Source: Brasenia schreberi
Taxonomy: Eukaryota; Streptophyta; Magnoliopsida; Nymphaeales; Cabombaceae
Reading direction: 5' to 3'
Length of the DNA stretch: 64,000 nt
Assembly: GCA_036023115.1 (NCBI GenBank)
Contig: JAYKKT010000086.1
Span: 18,274,501-18,338,500, forward strand
The notes beneath the pieces are model-generated. The model was not told the origin of the DNA. It was given only the letters and a program-made list of their open reading frames with translations, and ran no database searches. Position numbers and translations under genes: made by a program. Below, in pieces: positions 33,395 to 48,739 of the stretch. Within the stretch, counting starts at the first letter, position 1, and each line of letters starts with the position of its first letter.

Positions 33395-35539
33395 ATGTTG
33401 GCGGTAAGAAAGCTAGTCTTAGATAATAAGATTCATATTGGTACTTGAAATATCGAAACATTTACTAACAAGTTAATGGAGGTGGTAGATACTATGATTC
33501 AGAGAAAGATTCACATTCTATGTTTACAAGAGACAAAGTAGCTTGAAGAAAAAATAAAGGAGATTGAGAATACAAGTTTTAAATTATGGTACTTAGTAAA
33601 GAAAAATGCTCGAAGTGGAGTTGATATTATTAGAAATAAAGATTTAAAGGATAGTGTAGTACACATACAACAATATGATGGTGAAATTAGTGTTAAGAGT
33701 AGAGGCTTTAAACATAGTTAGTATAAAAAAGTTTTTTTGGGAGGAGTTAAATAAGGTAATTCAAAGAATTCCACAAAGGGAGATGATTTGTTTGGGAGGA
33801 GAATTAAATCAACATGTCGGTAAAAATGCATTAGGATATCAAGGTATTCATGGAAACTATAATTTTAGGGATATAAATGAAAAGGGTAGAGATATTGTAA
33901 ATTTTGTTATGACTTTTGATTTTTTATAATGAACTTTTAATTACTTATAAGAGTAGCTTGTCACAAACACAAATTGCTTATTTTGTTTATAAGAGAAAGA
34001 TAGATCGTGTTGTAAAGATTGCAAGATAATTTCAGGAGAAAACTTAACTACTTAACATCGACTTTTAGTAATGGATTTGTAAGTAAAAAAGTGGACAAAG
34101 AAGAATAGAGTGTATAGAGCTATAGAGATTAGATGGTGGAATCTCAAATTTGAGAAGGAATGTATATTTAAACAGAAAGTTCTTTAAGGAGATGCTTGAA
34201 ATTATGTTGGTACATCTTCTGATTTGTGGAACAATATGGCTATACATATTAGCGAAGTGACAAAAAATATGTTAGGCGAATCTAAGGAAGTCATACCGGC
34301 TAAAAAGGAAGCTTGGTGGTGGAGTGAAGTGATGCAAGATAAAATCAAGGCAAAGAAGGCATGTTATAAATTGCATTATGCCAAAAAGATTAGTGAAACT
34401 TGGGAGGCTTATAAGAAAGTAAAGAAAAAAGCAAAAAATACCGTTAGTGAAACAAAAGTCAAAATTTGGGAGGATTTATATAAAAAGCTTAATACAAAAG
34501 AAGGTGAAAGAGATATTTTTAGGATAACTTAGGCTAAGATAAGAAAACTAAGGATCTTACTTTTGTTAGATGCATCAAAGATGAGGATGAGAACAAGAGA
34601 GACATTCATAATTGTGCGAATTATCGAGGTATCAAGTTAATGAGCTATACTATAAAATTATGGGGAAGAATTGCATATTGGTCCTTCATGAGTTAACAAA
34701 ATATATTCAAGATGAAGGAATTTGGTGTATGTTATTTACAGATGATATTGTATTAGTGGATGACTCAAGGAAAAAGTTAATAGGAAATTGAAACTATGAA
34801 GAGAAACATTAGAAAGTGAAGGCTTCTGACTTAGTAGAACAAAGACATAATATATGAAATGTAAGTTTGATCATTTGGGTACTGCAAATGACATATAAAT
34901 TTGGATTGACACATAATGCATCCCTCACAAGAAAAATTTTAAATACCTAGGGTCAATTTTTCAAAGTGATTGAAAAATTGATGGAGATGTTACGCATAGA
35001 ACTAATGACGGTTGGTTAAAATGGAGAGGGGCATCATGTATTGTATGTGATAAGAAGATACCATTAAAGTTGAAAGGTAAATATTATGGAGCAACAATTA
35101 GACCTGCTATGTTTTATGGTTATGAGTGTTGGGCAGTTAATCATCAACATTTACAAAGATGTTTGTAGCAGAAATGAAAATGTTGAGATGGATGAGGGGT
35201 CACGCAAGGAAAAACTGTATCCGTAATGAGGTTATTAGAAACCAATTGGGAGTAGTACCAATAGAAGATAAAATGAGGGAAAACCGTTTAAGATGATTTG
35301 GATATGTAGAAAGACTACCAAAAGACGCTTCTGTAAGAAGATGTGAAAAACTAGAGTGTGAAAACATTAAAAGAGGAAGAGGACGACCACAAAAGTGTTG
35401 GAAAGAAACAATAAAGAATGATCTAGTTTATATTGAGTTAACTGCTAGCATGACACATGATAGGGCTATGTGGAAACAAGGAACCCATGTAGCCGACCCC
35501 ATCTAGTATGGGAAAAAGGCTTAGTTATTGTTGTTGTTT
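33395..35539 (+). mobile_element. RTE-type LINE, longest 5' end in the window, RT deleted
   Basis: This copy reaches the start of the endonuclease domain: drifted IHIGT-NIETFTNKLMEVVD, then KIHILCLQETK (catalytic Glu region) and ICLGGELNQHVGKNALGYQG. After the linker (AWWWSEVMQDKIKAKKACY) most of the reverse transcriptase is deleted near 34600-34680: NYRGIKLMSYTIKL jumps to HELTKYIQDEGIW and the catalytic FTDDIVLVDD. It ends with GRGRPQKCWKETIKND, ACCCATGTAGCCGACCCC and TTGTTGTTG. Multiple stops are present. The 5' junction with the Gypsy remnant is not sharply defined. Confidence 0.85.
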
Positions 35540-36857
35540 AGTGATGGAACATATGGGAGAAATTCGGCTATTAGCGATCAGGTTAACAAGTCAAGGTGCA
35601 TCATAATGACTTTGGTTAAATAAGTATCTGCATGCTGGACATGCCTTCAAAATTCGTATTTGTGTCTTTAATGACTTTCACAGTCCTTGAGAGGTTGTAT
35701 TTGAGTAGTTATAGCCTTTAACATTGAGCCTAGGGACTTCTACATGGTGCCTTAATTGCGAAATTTCTCTCCCTAAAGTTGTAATTTGTAAACAGGCCTT
35801 AGCTTGTTCTCTTATAGTAAGGGCTTAGAACTGTTTTGACAGCTCCGTTGGAATACAGTTATCTTCTTTTCAGAGAGATCAAGTTGTTTGCTTCTTCTTC
35901 ATTGGCTGTATCACATAGCTTGTATCTGGCTTTGCGTGGTACTCGATCTGTATCAATTGGTGGTGTTTGGCTGCATCCAGTTGTGGTGACCTTCAAACAC
36001 ATCCATCTTTTCCTTTTCCTCAAGTTTCTTTATGAGAAGAGGTCATTTTCTTACTTCTGTTTCTGGTTTATCTGTTGGTTTGAACTTTGAACATGGTTGG
36101 AAGCTCTTCCAAGTATAATCCAGTGCTTTCTTTGAATGTTGCATGCTTTGTATGTGTTAATGCACTTGGAACATATACAATAAGATCATATTCAGCGACA
36201 GGGTTTCCTCTTTTTTCTGGGATGTTCACTTAACTTGAAAGCCATCATTTTCATTTGGAAAGTCTGACACATGGTCAGCTTCTTTGATGCCCCTTGCAGA
36301 AAGTACCTGAAGGGAACCACTGAAAATGCTTGGACAAGCCCGTGAGTTACCATCACCAGCCTTTGGAAATAAACAGAGTCATGCGAGGCATCTGCAGGAC
36401 AGCATCCTTATTGCAGATTATTCTTGCTTTCAGGGTTTTTCTTTTTCCTTAATTTTGGTTGTGGATATTAAAAATCCAGTTTTCTTCTTGTTTCCAGACT
36501 CAAACTTAATTCCCAGAAAAGATTCAAAATACTCTGGCATCATTTTTTTAATTTTCTTGTTTTAATAATTCTGATGGATAATCAGTTGGCTACACTTTTC
36601 GAGAACCAATGCATGTAACCTTTACATCAGATTAAGGATCATAATCAATCTACTTTTGATATATATTTGAAAACCTTCGACCTTCGCTGAACTTGTGATA
36701 TGGTTGAACACAAATTTGTGATTCAGAGTTCAGACAAGCTCCTATACGTGTCATTTATCCTTTGTTCTTACAGCATATTCTGAATATCAGTTACATTCTG
36801 ATGTTTCTTGTTGCCCTTCTTTATGATTGGTCAAAAGCAGTCATGAGTCCTGGTTGA
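35540..36857. other. No gene recognised
   Basis: The stretch is T-rich with a few acceptor-like (TTGCAG at about 36295-36300) and donor-like signals. A fragment at 36301-36435 may be an old exon or UTR. The right end is probably the 3' UTR of the minus-strand coiled-coil gene. Confidence 0.35.
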
Positions 36858-37700
36858 CTAGAACTCGACAGTTGATTCTTTCACGTTTTCTTGTAACCCA
36901 ACTCTGTTGGCAGTTTCATCATCATCTGCCAAAGTCTGCTCATGCTGCTTGACATTAGCATCCCTCGAACTCCCTCCCTGAGCTCTAATGACAGTGCCGT
37001 TTATTTCATCAAAGTTGGTGACCAGGACTACAGTCTGACCTTGTCTTCTATCTGCATTACTGCTCTCGCTGTTCTCCAGCAGTTGCAAATCGTGTTTCTT
37101 CTTTTTTGCTAGTTTGCCAGTAGCGGCGATATGCTCATCCTCTGCTGTGCTGGTTCTAATTACAATCTGCTGAGTTACGTTTTCAGGAAGCTCATAAACG
37201 GCATGGAGTTGCTCCTGCTGTTTGCCAGCAAGAACTCTTTCTCCTCTCTGTTTATTGATATTTTCACTTGTTAAATACTGTTGTCCTTGCTCATTTACTC
37301 GCTGATAAACGGTTCCTTGCTCCTCTGTATTTTTATCTCTGTCCACTGTGCTCTTTATCAGCGTACTGGTGGTTGAAAAACGGGACGTATCGTCAGAAAC
37401 ATGAGTCTTGGTTGCGGGTAGGTTTTCCAGCTGTCTCTTGAGCGAGGGAATCTCGTCTTCCTTTTGCTTCAGAGCTTCTCTCAGAGCCCCCAGCCGGGCG
37501 TAAATTTTTTCTGAGAGCTGTTTTTCATTTAGGTTCTCAATCTGGATCCGTTTCTCTTCAATATCTGCACCCAGGGATCTGTATTTTTCTCTGAGGGAAG
37601 CTGTTAGGGATTGCACTTGCATGAGCTTCTTGTTCAACTCTGCATTTGTATTCTTGAGGGATTGAATCTTTGCTCTCATGTTCTCAAGCTTTCCTCTCAT
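36858..37700 (-). CDS. Coiled-coil protein of unknown function
   Basis: A 280-codon single-exon frame starts at an ATG (37700) with TAA directly upstream in frame and ends at TAG. A TTTCACAG acceptor about 30 bp upstream of the ATG suggests a 5' UTR intron. Residues 1-95 form heptad-rich coiled coil (ENMRAKIQSLKNTNAELNKK, SLTASLREKYRSLGADIEEK, LREALKQKEDEIPSLKRQLE). The rest is polar, Ser/Thr/Gln/Glu-rich and likely disordered, with one short basic cluster KLAKKKKHD at about residue 196. There is no signal peptide or membrane segment. No enzymatic motif is seen and I do not recognise the family. The intact frame and coding-like composition, amid decayed transposons, argue for a real gene. Confidence 0.7.
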   Translation of the reverse strand: MRGKLENMRAKIQSLKNTNAELNKKLMQVQSLTASLREKYRSLGADIEEKRIQIENLNEKQLSEKIYARLGALREALKQKEDEIPSLKRQLENLPATKTHVSDDTSRFSTTSTLIKSTVDRDKNTEEQGTVYQRVNEQGQQYLTSENINKQRGERVLAGKQQEQLHAVYELPENVTQQIVIRTSTAEDEHIAATGKLAKKKKHDLQLLENSESSNADRRQGQTVVLVTNFDEINGTVIRAQGGSSRDANVKQHEQTLADDDETANRVGLQENVKESTVEF

Positions 37701-37875
37701 TTATTTTATGTGACCTTTTGCTCTCTGTGAAATCAAATCAAAGGAAAAAGTCCAACAAAAATTTGCACACCTAAGTACTCAAATTTGTAGGTTTTTCTTC
37801 TTTTTGGGATAGACAAGATGAGGTTAGACAGAGCCTACCAGAGATAATAATATTTACAATGATCTTATGGAGGTT

Positions 37876-37896
37876 ATGGGAAAAGGCGTAGTTGTT
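37876..37896 (+). mobile_element. 21-bp LINE tail insertion with 15-bp TSD
   Basis: The 21 bp beginning ATGGGAAAAGGCGTAGTTG match the extreme 3' end of the RTE-type LINE. They are flanked by GATCTTATGGAGGTT (37861-37875) and GATCTTACGGAGGTT (37897-37911), a TSD with one mismatch. Confidence 0.8.
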
Positions 37897-38041
37897 GATC
37901 TTACGGAGGTTCCTGAATACATAAAGCCTCCCTCAACAAAAGGACGATATCTGGGTGCTCCTTAAGCCTGTAAAAAAAAAGGACAGACAGGGTACCCAAA
38001 AAATTTATAGAAAATTTAGATCTAAGTTTGATTTAGATGGT

Positions 38042-40372
38042 ACAACAACAACAACTAAGCTTTTTCCCATTCGTTGGCTACAGGGATTCTTTGTTTCCAG
38101 TGAGCTTTATCATGTGTCATGTTAGTTAACTCACAATAAGCTAGATCATTCTTTATTGTTTCTTTCAACACTTTTGTAGTCGTCCTGTACCCCTTTTAAT
38201 ACTTTTCAAATTTAGTTTTTCATACCTTCTTACACGTTCTTCTTTTTGTTTCCACAGTGCTCTATCATGTGCCATATTAGCAGTTAACTCACAATAAGCT
38301 AGATCATTCTTTATTGTTTCTTTCAACACTTTTGTTGTCGTCCTCTACCTCTTTTAATACTTTCCAAATTTAGTTTTTCATACTTCTTATAGGTTCTTCT
38401 TCTGATCTTCTTTCTATATGTCCAAACCATCTTAAACGATATTCTATCATTTTATCCTCTATTGCCACTCCTAATTTGTTTCTAATAACCTCATTATGTA
38501 TAGGGTCTTTTCTTGTATGACCACTCATCCATCTCAACATCTTCATTTTTGTCACAGACATCTTTTGTGCATGTTGATGGTTAAGTGTCCAACACTCAAA
38601 ACCATAAAACATGGTAGGTCTAATTACTGCTCTATAATATTTACCTTTTAACTTTAATGGTATCTTCTTATCACAATGAATACCTGATACTCCTATCCAT
38701 TTTAATCAACCAGCGTTAATTCTATGCATAACATCTTCATCAATTCTTCCATCACTCTGAAAAATTGACCCTAGGTATTTAAAACTTTCCTTTTGGGTAA
38801 TGCAATGTGTGCCAATTTTAATTTCTATGTCCTAACCAGATTATCAAACTTACATTCCATATATTCTGTCTTTGTTCTACTAAGTCGGAGGCCTTTGCTT
38901 TCTAATGCTTCTCTCCATAGTTCCAATTTTCTATTAACTTTTTTTCTTAGACTCTTTCACTAACACAATGTCATATGCAAATAATACACCAAGGCACTTC
39001 ATCTTGAATATGTTTTGTTAACTCATTAATCACCATTATAAATAAGTATGGACTTAAAGTTGATCCTTGATGTAGCTCAATATTAACTTCAAAGAAGTCT
39101 ATCATTCCTTCATGAGTCCTCACATATGTTTTTGCACCATCTTACATGTCTCTTATAAGGTTTATGTATGTCAATGTGATACCTCTTTTTTCCAAGGTTC
39201 TCTAAAGAACCTCTCTCGGTATCATATCGTAAGCTTTTTCTGGATCAATAAATATCATGTGAAGGTCTTTCTTTTTTGCTCTAAAATGTTTTATAAGATG
39301 TCTCAAAAGGTGAATCGCTTCAACAGTAGATCTGTCAGGCATGAATCCAAATTGGTTCTCTGTTGTACTTATACTTGTCTTAACCTATGTTTGATAATTC
39401 TTTCCCACAATTTCATAATATGGCTCATTAACTTGACACCTCGATAATTTGCACAATTCTCAATGTCTCCCTTGTTCTTATATATGGGTATAAGTGTACT
39501 TGCTCTCTATTCCTCGGGCATCTTTTGGTTTTTCCATATTTCATTAAATAGTCTTATGGGCCAAGTGATTCCTATTTCTCCTAGTATTTTTCAAACTTCT
39601 TTAGGAATATTGTCTGGTTCTACCGATTTACCATCCTTTATACTTTTAAGAGCCTCTTTGACTTCATTCTTTTGAATACGTCGGTAGAAATTGTGGTTTA
39701 TATACTTTTCTGATTTGGCTAACCCTCCTAAACTAATACTAACATCTTTATTTTCATTAAAAAGCTTATAAAAATTATTTTTTCATCTATTTCTTATATC
39801 ATCATTTACCACTTGAATTTTTTCATCCTCGCATTTGGTGCATCTAACAGAATTAAGATCTTTAGTTTTCTTATCTCTATATCTAGCTATCCTAACAATA
39901 TCTCTTTCACCCTCTTTTGAGTTGAGTTTTTATATAGATCCTTCAAAAATTTTCCTTTTGCTTCATTGACGGCCTTGTTCGCTTCTTTCTTTGCTTTCTT
40001 ATAAGCCTCAAAAGTTTTACTAGTTTTCTTAGCATAATGTAATTTGTAACATATCCTATTTGCTTTTGATTTTATTTTGCACTACTTCACTCCACCACAA
40101 AGCTTCTTTTTGTGCCGGTACACTGACCTTAGATTCGCCTAACACATCTTTCGCCACTTTCCCAATATGTATAGTTATATTGTTTCACTTATCACAAGGT
40201 GTACCAATATAATTCCAAGCTTCTCCTTGAAGGACATTATGTTTAAGTATATCTTCTTTCTCACTTTTGAGGTTCCATCATTTAGTCCAAATAGCTCGAT
40301 GCACTCTTTTCTTCTTTGTCCATTTTTTTATTTGTAAATCCATAACTAAAAGTTGATGTTGAGTTGTTAAAC
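38042..40372 (-). mobile_element. RTE-type LINE, 5' truncated, with internal duplication
   Basis: The complement ends in GTTGTTGTTGT at 38042 and starts near 40372 after the endonuclease domain. The complement shows the C-terminal [18 protein letters not shown], the GLRLSRTKT block, the catalytic YADD-type region in drifted form, SRSTVEAIHLL-like RT blocks, and the linker at about 39900-40300. About 160 bp at the 3' end are tandemly duplicated (38097-38255 and 38256-38414). Frames are broken throughout. No convincing TSD was found. Confidence 0.88.
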
Positions 40373-40841
40373 TAGAGCGTAGAGAGCAACACAGGAATCA
40401 TTGTAGAATTAATAGCATCAAGTCTAACGTTTATGAACAAGGAGAGGATGTTCATCAACTAATAAATATCTTGTGATGTAACACTTAAAGGATTATCCAA
40501 GAGACTCTTTAGCTCCCTAGAAGATCAATTGATCTTGCCAAGTCACAAGAATTGTGTTCCAACCTCCTCACCACCCATTTGTCCTATCTTGTCCGTCCAC
40601 GTGCAACGGATAGGGCCAATGCTTGATAGCTGATCGGACGGTTGAGGTCTTAGAGCACAGTCAAGTCTGTGATTTAGCAGATAACGTCTTCTGCTTTTGT
40701 TTTGAGAGAGAATTGACCGGAATTTGGTGTTCAATTTCATAATCTCTCTTCCCCTCGATGAACATGTTCAGAAGCATCACTCCTCCATTGCTGCTGTGAA
40801 AGGTCAGGTCTACCTCTCTTGCTTCATTGAGCTCACGACCA

Positions 40842-40930
<89 letters not shown>
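40842..40930. repeat. (CT)n(AT)n(GT)n compound microsatellite
   Basis: TC/CT dinucleotides run to about 40866, then AT dinucleotides to about 40918, then GT to 40930. Confidence 0.95.
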
Positions 40931-41093
40931 TAGAGATGGGAGTTGTGTTTATCGTATAGAATTGGGCAAAGAGGAGGCAGGGAAGACAATAGAAAGGAAC
41001 ATGGTTGCCATACCGTCCTTCCCTTACTTTTCTTCCTTTTTTTAATCATGGAAAATTACTATAGGGTCCACAAGTTCTCATATTTTGTCCTAT

Positions 41094-43573
41094 ATTAGAT
41101 TTAAATGGACATGTCGGTAAAGAGGCATTAGGATATTAAGGGATTCATGGAAACTTTGGTTTTGGGGATATAAACGAGGAAGGTAGGGAGATTTTAGATT
41201 TTGCTATGGCATTTGATCTCTTTATAGTCAATACAATCTTCAAAAAATGAGATGAACATTTAATTACTTATAAGAGTGGCTTATCACAAACACAAATTGA
41301 TTACTTTATTTGTAGAAAAAAAGATAGAGCGTGTTGTAAAGATTGTAAGGTAACTCCAAGAGAAAGCTTATCCACCCAATATCGACTTTTAGTTATGGAT
41401 TTACAAATAAAAAAATGAACAAAGAAGAAAAGAGTGCATCGAGCTACTCGGACTAAATGGTGGAACCTCAAAAGCGAGAAAGAAGATATATTTAAATAGA
41501 AAGTCCTTCAAGGAGATGTTTGGAATTATGTTGGCACACCCTGTGATATGTGGAACAATATAGATATATATATTAGGAAAGTGGCGAAAGATGTGTTAGG
41601 GGTATCTAAGGGAGGTATACCGACACAAAAAGAAGCTTAGTGGTGGAGTGAAGTAGTACAAAATAAAATCAAGGCAAAGAGGGCATGCTACAAATTACAT
41701 TATGCCAAGAAAACTAGTGAAACTTTAGAAGCTTATAAGAAAGTAAAGAAGGAAGCGAAAAAGGCTGTTAGTGAAGCAAAAGCTAAGATTTGAGAGGACT
41801 TATATAAAAAACTAACTCAAAAGAGGGTGAAAGAGATATTTTTAGGATAGCTAGGGCTAGAGATAAGAAAACTAAAGATCTTAATTATGTTAGATGCATA
41901 AAAGACGAGGATGAAAAAATTCTAGTGGCAAATGATGATATAAGAAATAGATGGAAAAACTATTTTTATAATCTTTTTAATGAAAATAAAGATGTTAGTA
42001 TTAGTTTAGGAGATTTCGCCAAGTCAGAAAAGTATATAAACCACAATTTCTATCGACATATTCAAAAGAATGAAGTCAAAGAGGCACTTAAACATATCAA
42101 GGGCGGTAAATCGGTAGGACTAGATAATATTCCTATAAAAGTTTGGAAAATACTAGGAGAAATAGGAATCACTTGGCGCACAAGATTATTTAATGAAATA
42201 TGGAAAAACCAAAAGATTCCCGAGGAATGGAGAGCAAGTACACTAATACCCATATATAAGAACAAGGAAGACATTCAAAATTGTGCGAATTATCGAGGTA
42301 TCAAGTTAATGAGTCATACTATGAAATTATGGGAAAGAATTATCGAACATAGGTTAAGACAAGTATAAGTACAACAGAGAACCAATTTGGATTCATGCTA
42401 GGCAGATCTACTATCGAAGCGATTCACCTTTTGAAACATCTTATAAAACATTTTAGAGTAAAAAAGAAAGACCTTCACATGATATTTATTGATCTAGAAA
42501 AAGCTTATGATAGGGTACTAAGAGAGGTTCTTTGGAGAACTTTGGAAAAAAGAGGTATCCCATTGACATATATTAGCCTTATAAGAGACATGTATGATGT
42601 GCAAAAACATGTGTGAGGACTCATGAAGGAATGATAGACTTCTTTGAAGTTAATATTGGGTTACATCAAGGATCAACTTTAAGTCCATACTTATTTATAA
42701 TGGTGACGGATGAGTTAACAAAACATATTCAAGATAAAGTACCTTGGTGTGTGTTATTTGCAGATGACATTGTATTAGTGGAGGAATTTAAGGAAAAAGT
42801 TAATAGAAAATTGGAACTATGGAGAGAAACATTAGAAAGCAAAGGCCTCCGACTTAGTAGAACAAAGACAGAATATATGGAATGTAAGTTTGATCATCTG
42901 GTTACTTCAGAGGACATAGAAATTAAAATTGGCACACATTTCATTATCCAAAAGGAAAGTTTTAAATACCTAGGGTCAATTTTTGAGAGTGATGGAAGAA
43001 TTGTTGGAGATGTTAAGAATAGAATTAATGCTGGTTGATTAAAATGGAGAGGAGCATCAGGCATTCTTTGTGATAAGAAGATACCATTAAAGTTAAAAGG
43101 TAAATATTATAGAGCAACAATTAGGCCTACCATGTTTTATGGTTCTGAGTGTTGGGCAGTTAATTATCAACATGTACAAAAGATGTCTGTGACAGAAATG
43201 AAGATGTTAAGATGGATGAGTGGTCATACAAGAAAAGACCGTATACATAATGAGGTTATTAGAAACAAATTAGGAGTGACACCAATAGAGGATAAAATGA
43301 GAGAACACGATAGGGATCATTTAAGATGGTTTGGACATATAGAAAGAAATCAAAAGAAGAACCTATAAGAAGGTTAGAAAAACTAAATTTGGAAAGTATT
43401 AAAAAAGGTAGAGGACGACCACAAAAGTGTTGGAAAGAAACAATAAAGAATGATCTAGTTTATTGGGAGTTAGTTGCTAACATAGCACACGATAGGGATA
43501 TGTGGAAACAAAGAATCCATGTAGCCGACCCCGTCTAGTATGGGAAAAGGCTTAGTTGTAGTTGTTGTTGTTG
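41094..43573 (+). mobile_element. RTE-type LINE, best-preserved reverse transcriptase
   Basis: The copy starts in the endonuclease domain (LNGHVGKEALGY) and keeps long open stretches of RT: 41925-42368 (WKNYFYNLFNENKDVSISLG, VGLDNIPIKVWKILGEIG, NYRGIKLMSHTMKLWERIIE), 42395-42616 ([19 protein letters not shown]) and 42613-43038 (GLHQGSTLSPYLFIM, catalytic [10 protein letters not shown]). It ends with [20 protein letters not shown] at 43216, GRGRPQKCWKETIKND and a TTGTTGTTGTTG tail. Only a few single-base frameshifts and stops separate the blocks, so it is one of the younger copies. TATTAG at both edges is a weak TSD candidate. Confidence 0.92.
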
Positions 43574-44316
43574 TATTAGTGGCTCACCTAATGTTAAACC
43601 ACGTTTTTCTATTTGAGTCTCTCTCTAAAACCAACGAGTGATAATCCGCATTAGTTTTAAGCATTTCTGAACTTGAGCTTTCACATACATGTTGTGCTGT
43701 TTATAGTTGTGTTATGCACCAAGACCAGTCTAGAATAAGGTTATCCCTCTCTCTCACACACAGACAAGCACATGCAAACGCTCACTGGACTCTAATGGTT
43801 CTGTTATTCAACCTGGTGCGTGCTCCTCTCTGGTTCCCAATAGTTTTGCAATAAAATTTGATATTATTGTTCCTATTGCAGCATTGAGAGTCTTTCATGC
43901 TATGCTTGCATCACCCATTTTCATCTATGGTCCGACCGACATGGATTGGTGAAGAGATATTTTTCTTACTTGAAAATCTATGCTTCCCTATTGGACAGAC
44001 ACCTCCATGGGTATTGAACTCATGGCCTTCTACTTGAACCATTTAGAGTCAAACCCTTGTAGGAGATGGTTGCGGCCATTAAGGTAGTGCTCTGTGGTGG
44101 TTTCTTTTGTTACAGAAAAAGGGAAGACCAACTAGCATTGTTCATTTGGATCACAATCAATTCTCCACTCAATTAGATCAGATTTTGGCAATTTACAAGT
44201 GCAGTACTTCTATTCCAACCATAAATTTCATAAGTAAATGTGCCTTGGCTGTTCATGAGCCGCAGCTTGCATACCACCTGAAAATGAATATCTATTATTT
44301 ATCCAGAGTTTCTCGA
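43574..44316. other. Intergenic, possible SINE relic on the minus strand
   Basis: Most of this stretch is unrecognised. The complement of about 43995-44085 contains GGCCATGAGTTCAATACCC, a B-box-like sequence, without a clear A box. It may be a decayed SINE. Confidence 0.3.
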
Positions 44317-44773
44317 TAGGGATGGTAATTTTGACCCGCCCTGTGGGTACTCACTCTGGCCGCTCCCATATGGAGCAGGTTTTCAAGCCTGAAAACCTGC
44401 CCCACAGTGGGGTGAGGGTAAAGGAAATGCGGGGCGTGTGCAGGTTCGTAATAGACCCGCCTCGTTCCGTCCTAAAGTATATATATACATATTTATAAGT
44501 ATTTTACATGTTTTTATGTATATATTTTTATATAAATATAACTATATGTACATAATAACTTTTAGTTTAATAATATATAATATCATAAATAAAATTCTGT
44601 ATTTTATGTAAAATATATATTAAATGTTTTTATTTTATAAGTTGAAGCGGGTGGAATGGTATGGACTGGGTCATAACAAAATACTCCGGGACGGGTGCGG
44701 GTTTGATCCCTTAAGACCCGTGGAGTGGAGTGGGGGTGTAGAAGTTGAGTTCTAGGGCAGAGGTGCATCCCTA
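44317..44773. mobile_element. hAT-like MITE (TAGGGATG ends)
   Basis: The element begins TAGGGATGGTAATTTTGACC and ends GCATCCCTA. Both ends carry GC-rich motifs (GACCCGCCC and GACGGGTGCGGGTTTGATCC) around an AT-rich centre. TAGGG...CCCTA ends with gcgggtt-type subterminal motifs are usual for a group of plant hAT MITEs. The 8-mers flanking it match poorly (5 of 8), so the insertion is old or the ends are approximate. Confidence 0.5.
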
Positions 44774-45307
44774 TTCCTGGCTCAGTATTACAGTGACGAG
44801 ATTCCAGCCTGCAGCTCCTGCCTTGACAGGGCGGTACTCCAACAAATTGAACAATGCAAGTACAGCACACGGTTCTCCCTTTCCTTTCTAGGACACACCC
44901 TGAAAGGTTTCTGTAATTATGATGGATAATGATAGATGAAATCCATAATGTACATCAGGTGAGTAACCTCTGCAAACATAGGGAGCTGCCATGGATCATA
45001 GCAACATTTTCTAACAATGACATTTAAAAAAAGAAAAGAATAACAACCATAATAATGTTCATTTTACTTTAAGGTCAACTTCTTTGTTTAAAATGTCACA
45101 TTTACTATCAATCCATTCATCCTGTCAAACCATGGTGGGAGATGGAAGGAGTACGGTCTGGAAATAAAAATTAATGTGGTGGTTTGAAGTTGAGCGAGAG
45201 TTGGAAGAATGAGCGCAACTACATGGGCGCCATTCTTGTGCATTTGGATCACGGCGAAAACAGGCAATGTGTGGGATTGGATGTGTACGTTGATTCTCTC
45301 TCTCTCT

Positions 45308-45347
<40 letters not shown>

Positions 45348-45546
45348 TTAAATCTATTTAAATGTTCCTTCAAATGAATAGCTGAAATAACAAAGCAAAA
45401 AAATTTAATGCACAATATTAAATCTAAAATATAATGATACTTTATTTTCAAATATCTATTGTTAATCACACCATAGAAATATTTGAGTAGGCTTCAACAC
45501 GGGTTTGATTGTAGATGTTTAAGTCTTCATCATGGGTGGGGTTTAA

Positions 45547-45618
<72 letters not shown>

Positions 45619-46041
45619 CTAACTGCTGGATATGCATGTGAGAACTAATATTTAGCTAGATACAACAACAACACCTCTCTTTTGTCAAAGAAAATGTATG
45701 AACATGTTATTTTTCCCGAAGCTGGTCAACTCTCTCTCTCTCTCTCTCTTTATTCTTGTAATGTTAATGTTTAATTATCATTTTATTTCGATCAATTTAA
45801 AAAAATCCTCTTAAAATTTGGAATACAATTCTTGTTCATATTCTGTAAAGCACTTTTGCTGGTTGTGGTTATGTCGTGTCACTGTGTGTTTCAGAAACTG
45901 GGTTATGGTGAACATGAGCCCATATTACTTTGGGTGGACAAGTAGATGGGTTCTCGGGTGGTAACGTCCGTGTAACATTTCCGTGTCAGGATGTTATATT
46001 CTTAGCTATGTTGTTTTGGTTTAGTGTCATTTTCTTTTTGA
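44774..46041. other. Intergenic with three TA/CT microsatellites
   Basis: No gene was recognised. Microsatellites are (CT)n(TA)n at 45294-45345, (TA)n at 45549-45617 (about 34 units) and (TC)n at about 45731-45749. Confidence 0.6.
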
Positions 46042-46182
46042 AAGGTAACAATAAAGGATGATCTTAGTTTTTGTTGAGTTAACTGTTAGCATGGTATTGA
46101 TATAAGATTCAAGCTTTATACCAGCAAAGAATCCATATAACCAGCTCTATTTAATATAGAAAAAGGCTTATTGTTCTTGTAT
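46042..46182 (+). mobile_element. LINE 3'-end relic
   Basis: GGTAACAATAAAGGATGATC, GTTGAGTTAACTGTTAGCATG, AGAATCCATATAACCAGC and GAAAAAGGCTTATTGTTCTT follow the order of the RTE-type LINE 3' end with moderate divergence. A short insertion (ATTGATATAAGATTCAAGC) splits it. Confidence 0.7.
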
Positions 46183-48539
<2,357 letters not shown>

Positions 48540-48682
48540 TGTTTTCCATGCATGTTGCAAATAAATAGATATAACTCGGGTGTATGACAGATGAAATTCC
48601 AATCCATCTTTCTGGATGTCGATCAGGTTTCATCTGAATCCTTGCACTAAATTGTATCTGATAATTGAAAAGAGGAAGTGTG

Positions 48683-48683
<1 letters not shown>

Positions 48684-48737
<54 letters not shown>
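48684..48737. repeat. (CT)n microsatellite
   Basis: About 27 CT dinucleotides form an inverted partner to the GA tract 150 bp to the left. Confidence 0.97.

Positions 48738-48739
<2 letters not shown>

Noticed and set aside
40724..41045. Open frames encoding SLSLSL...YIYIYI peptides
   Set aside because: Artefacts of the CT/AT/GT compound microsatellite.
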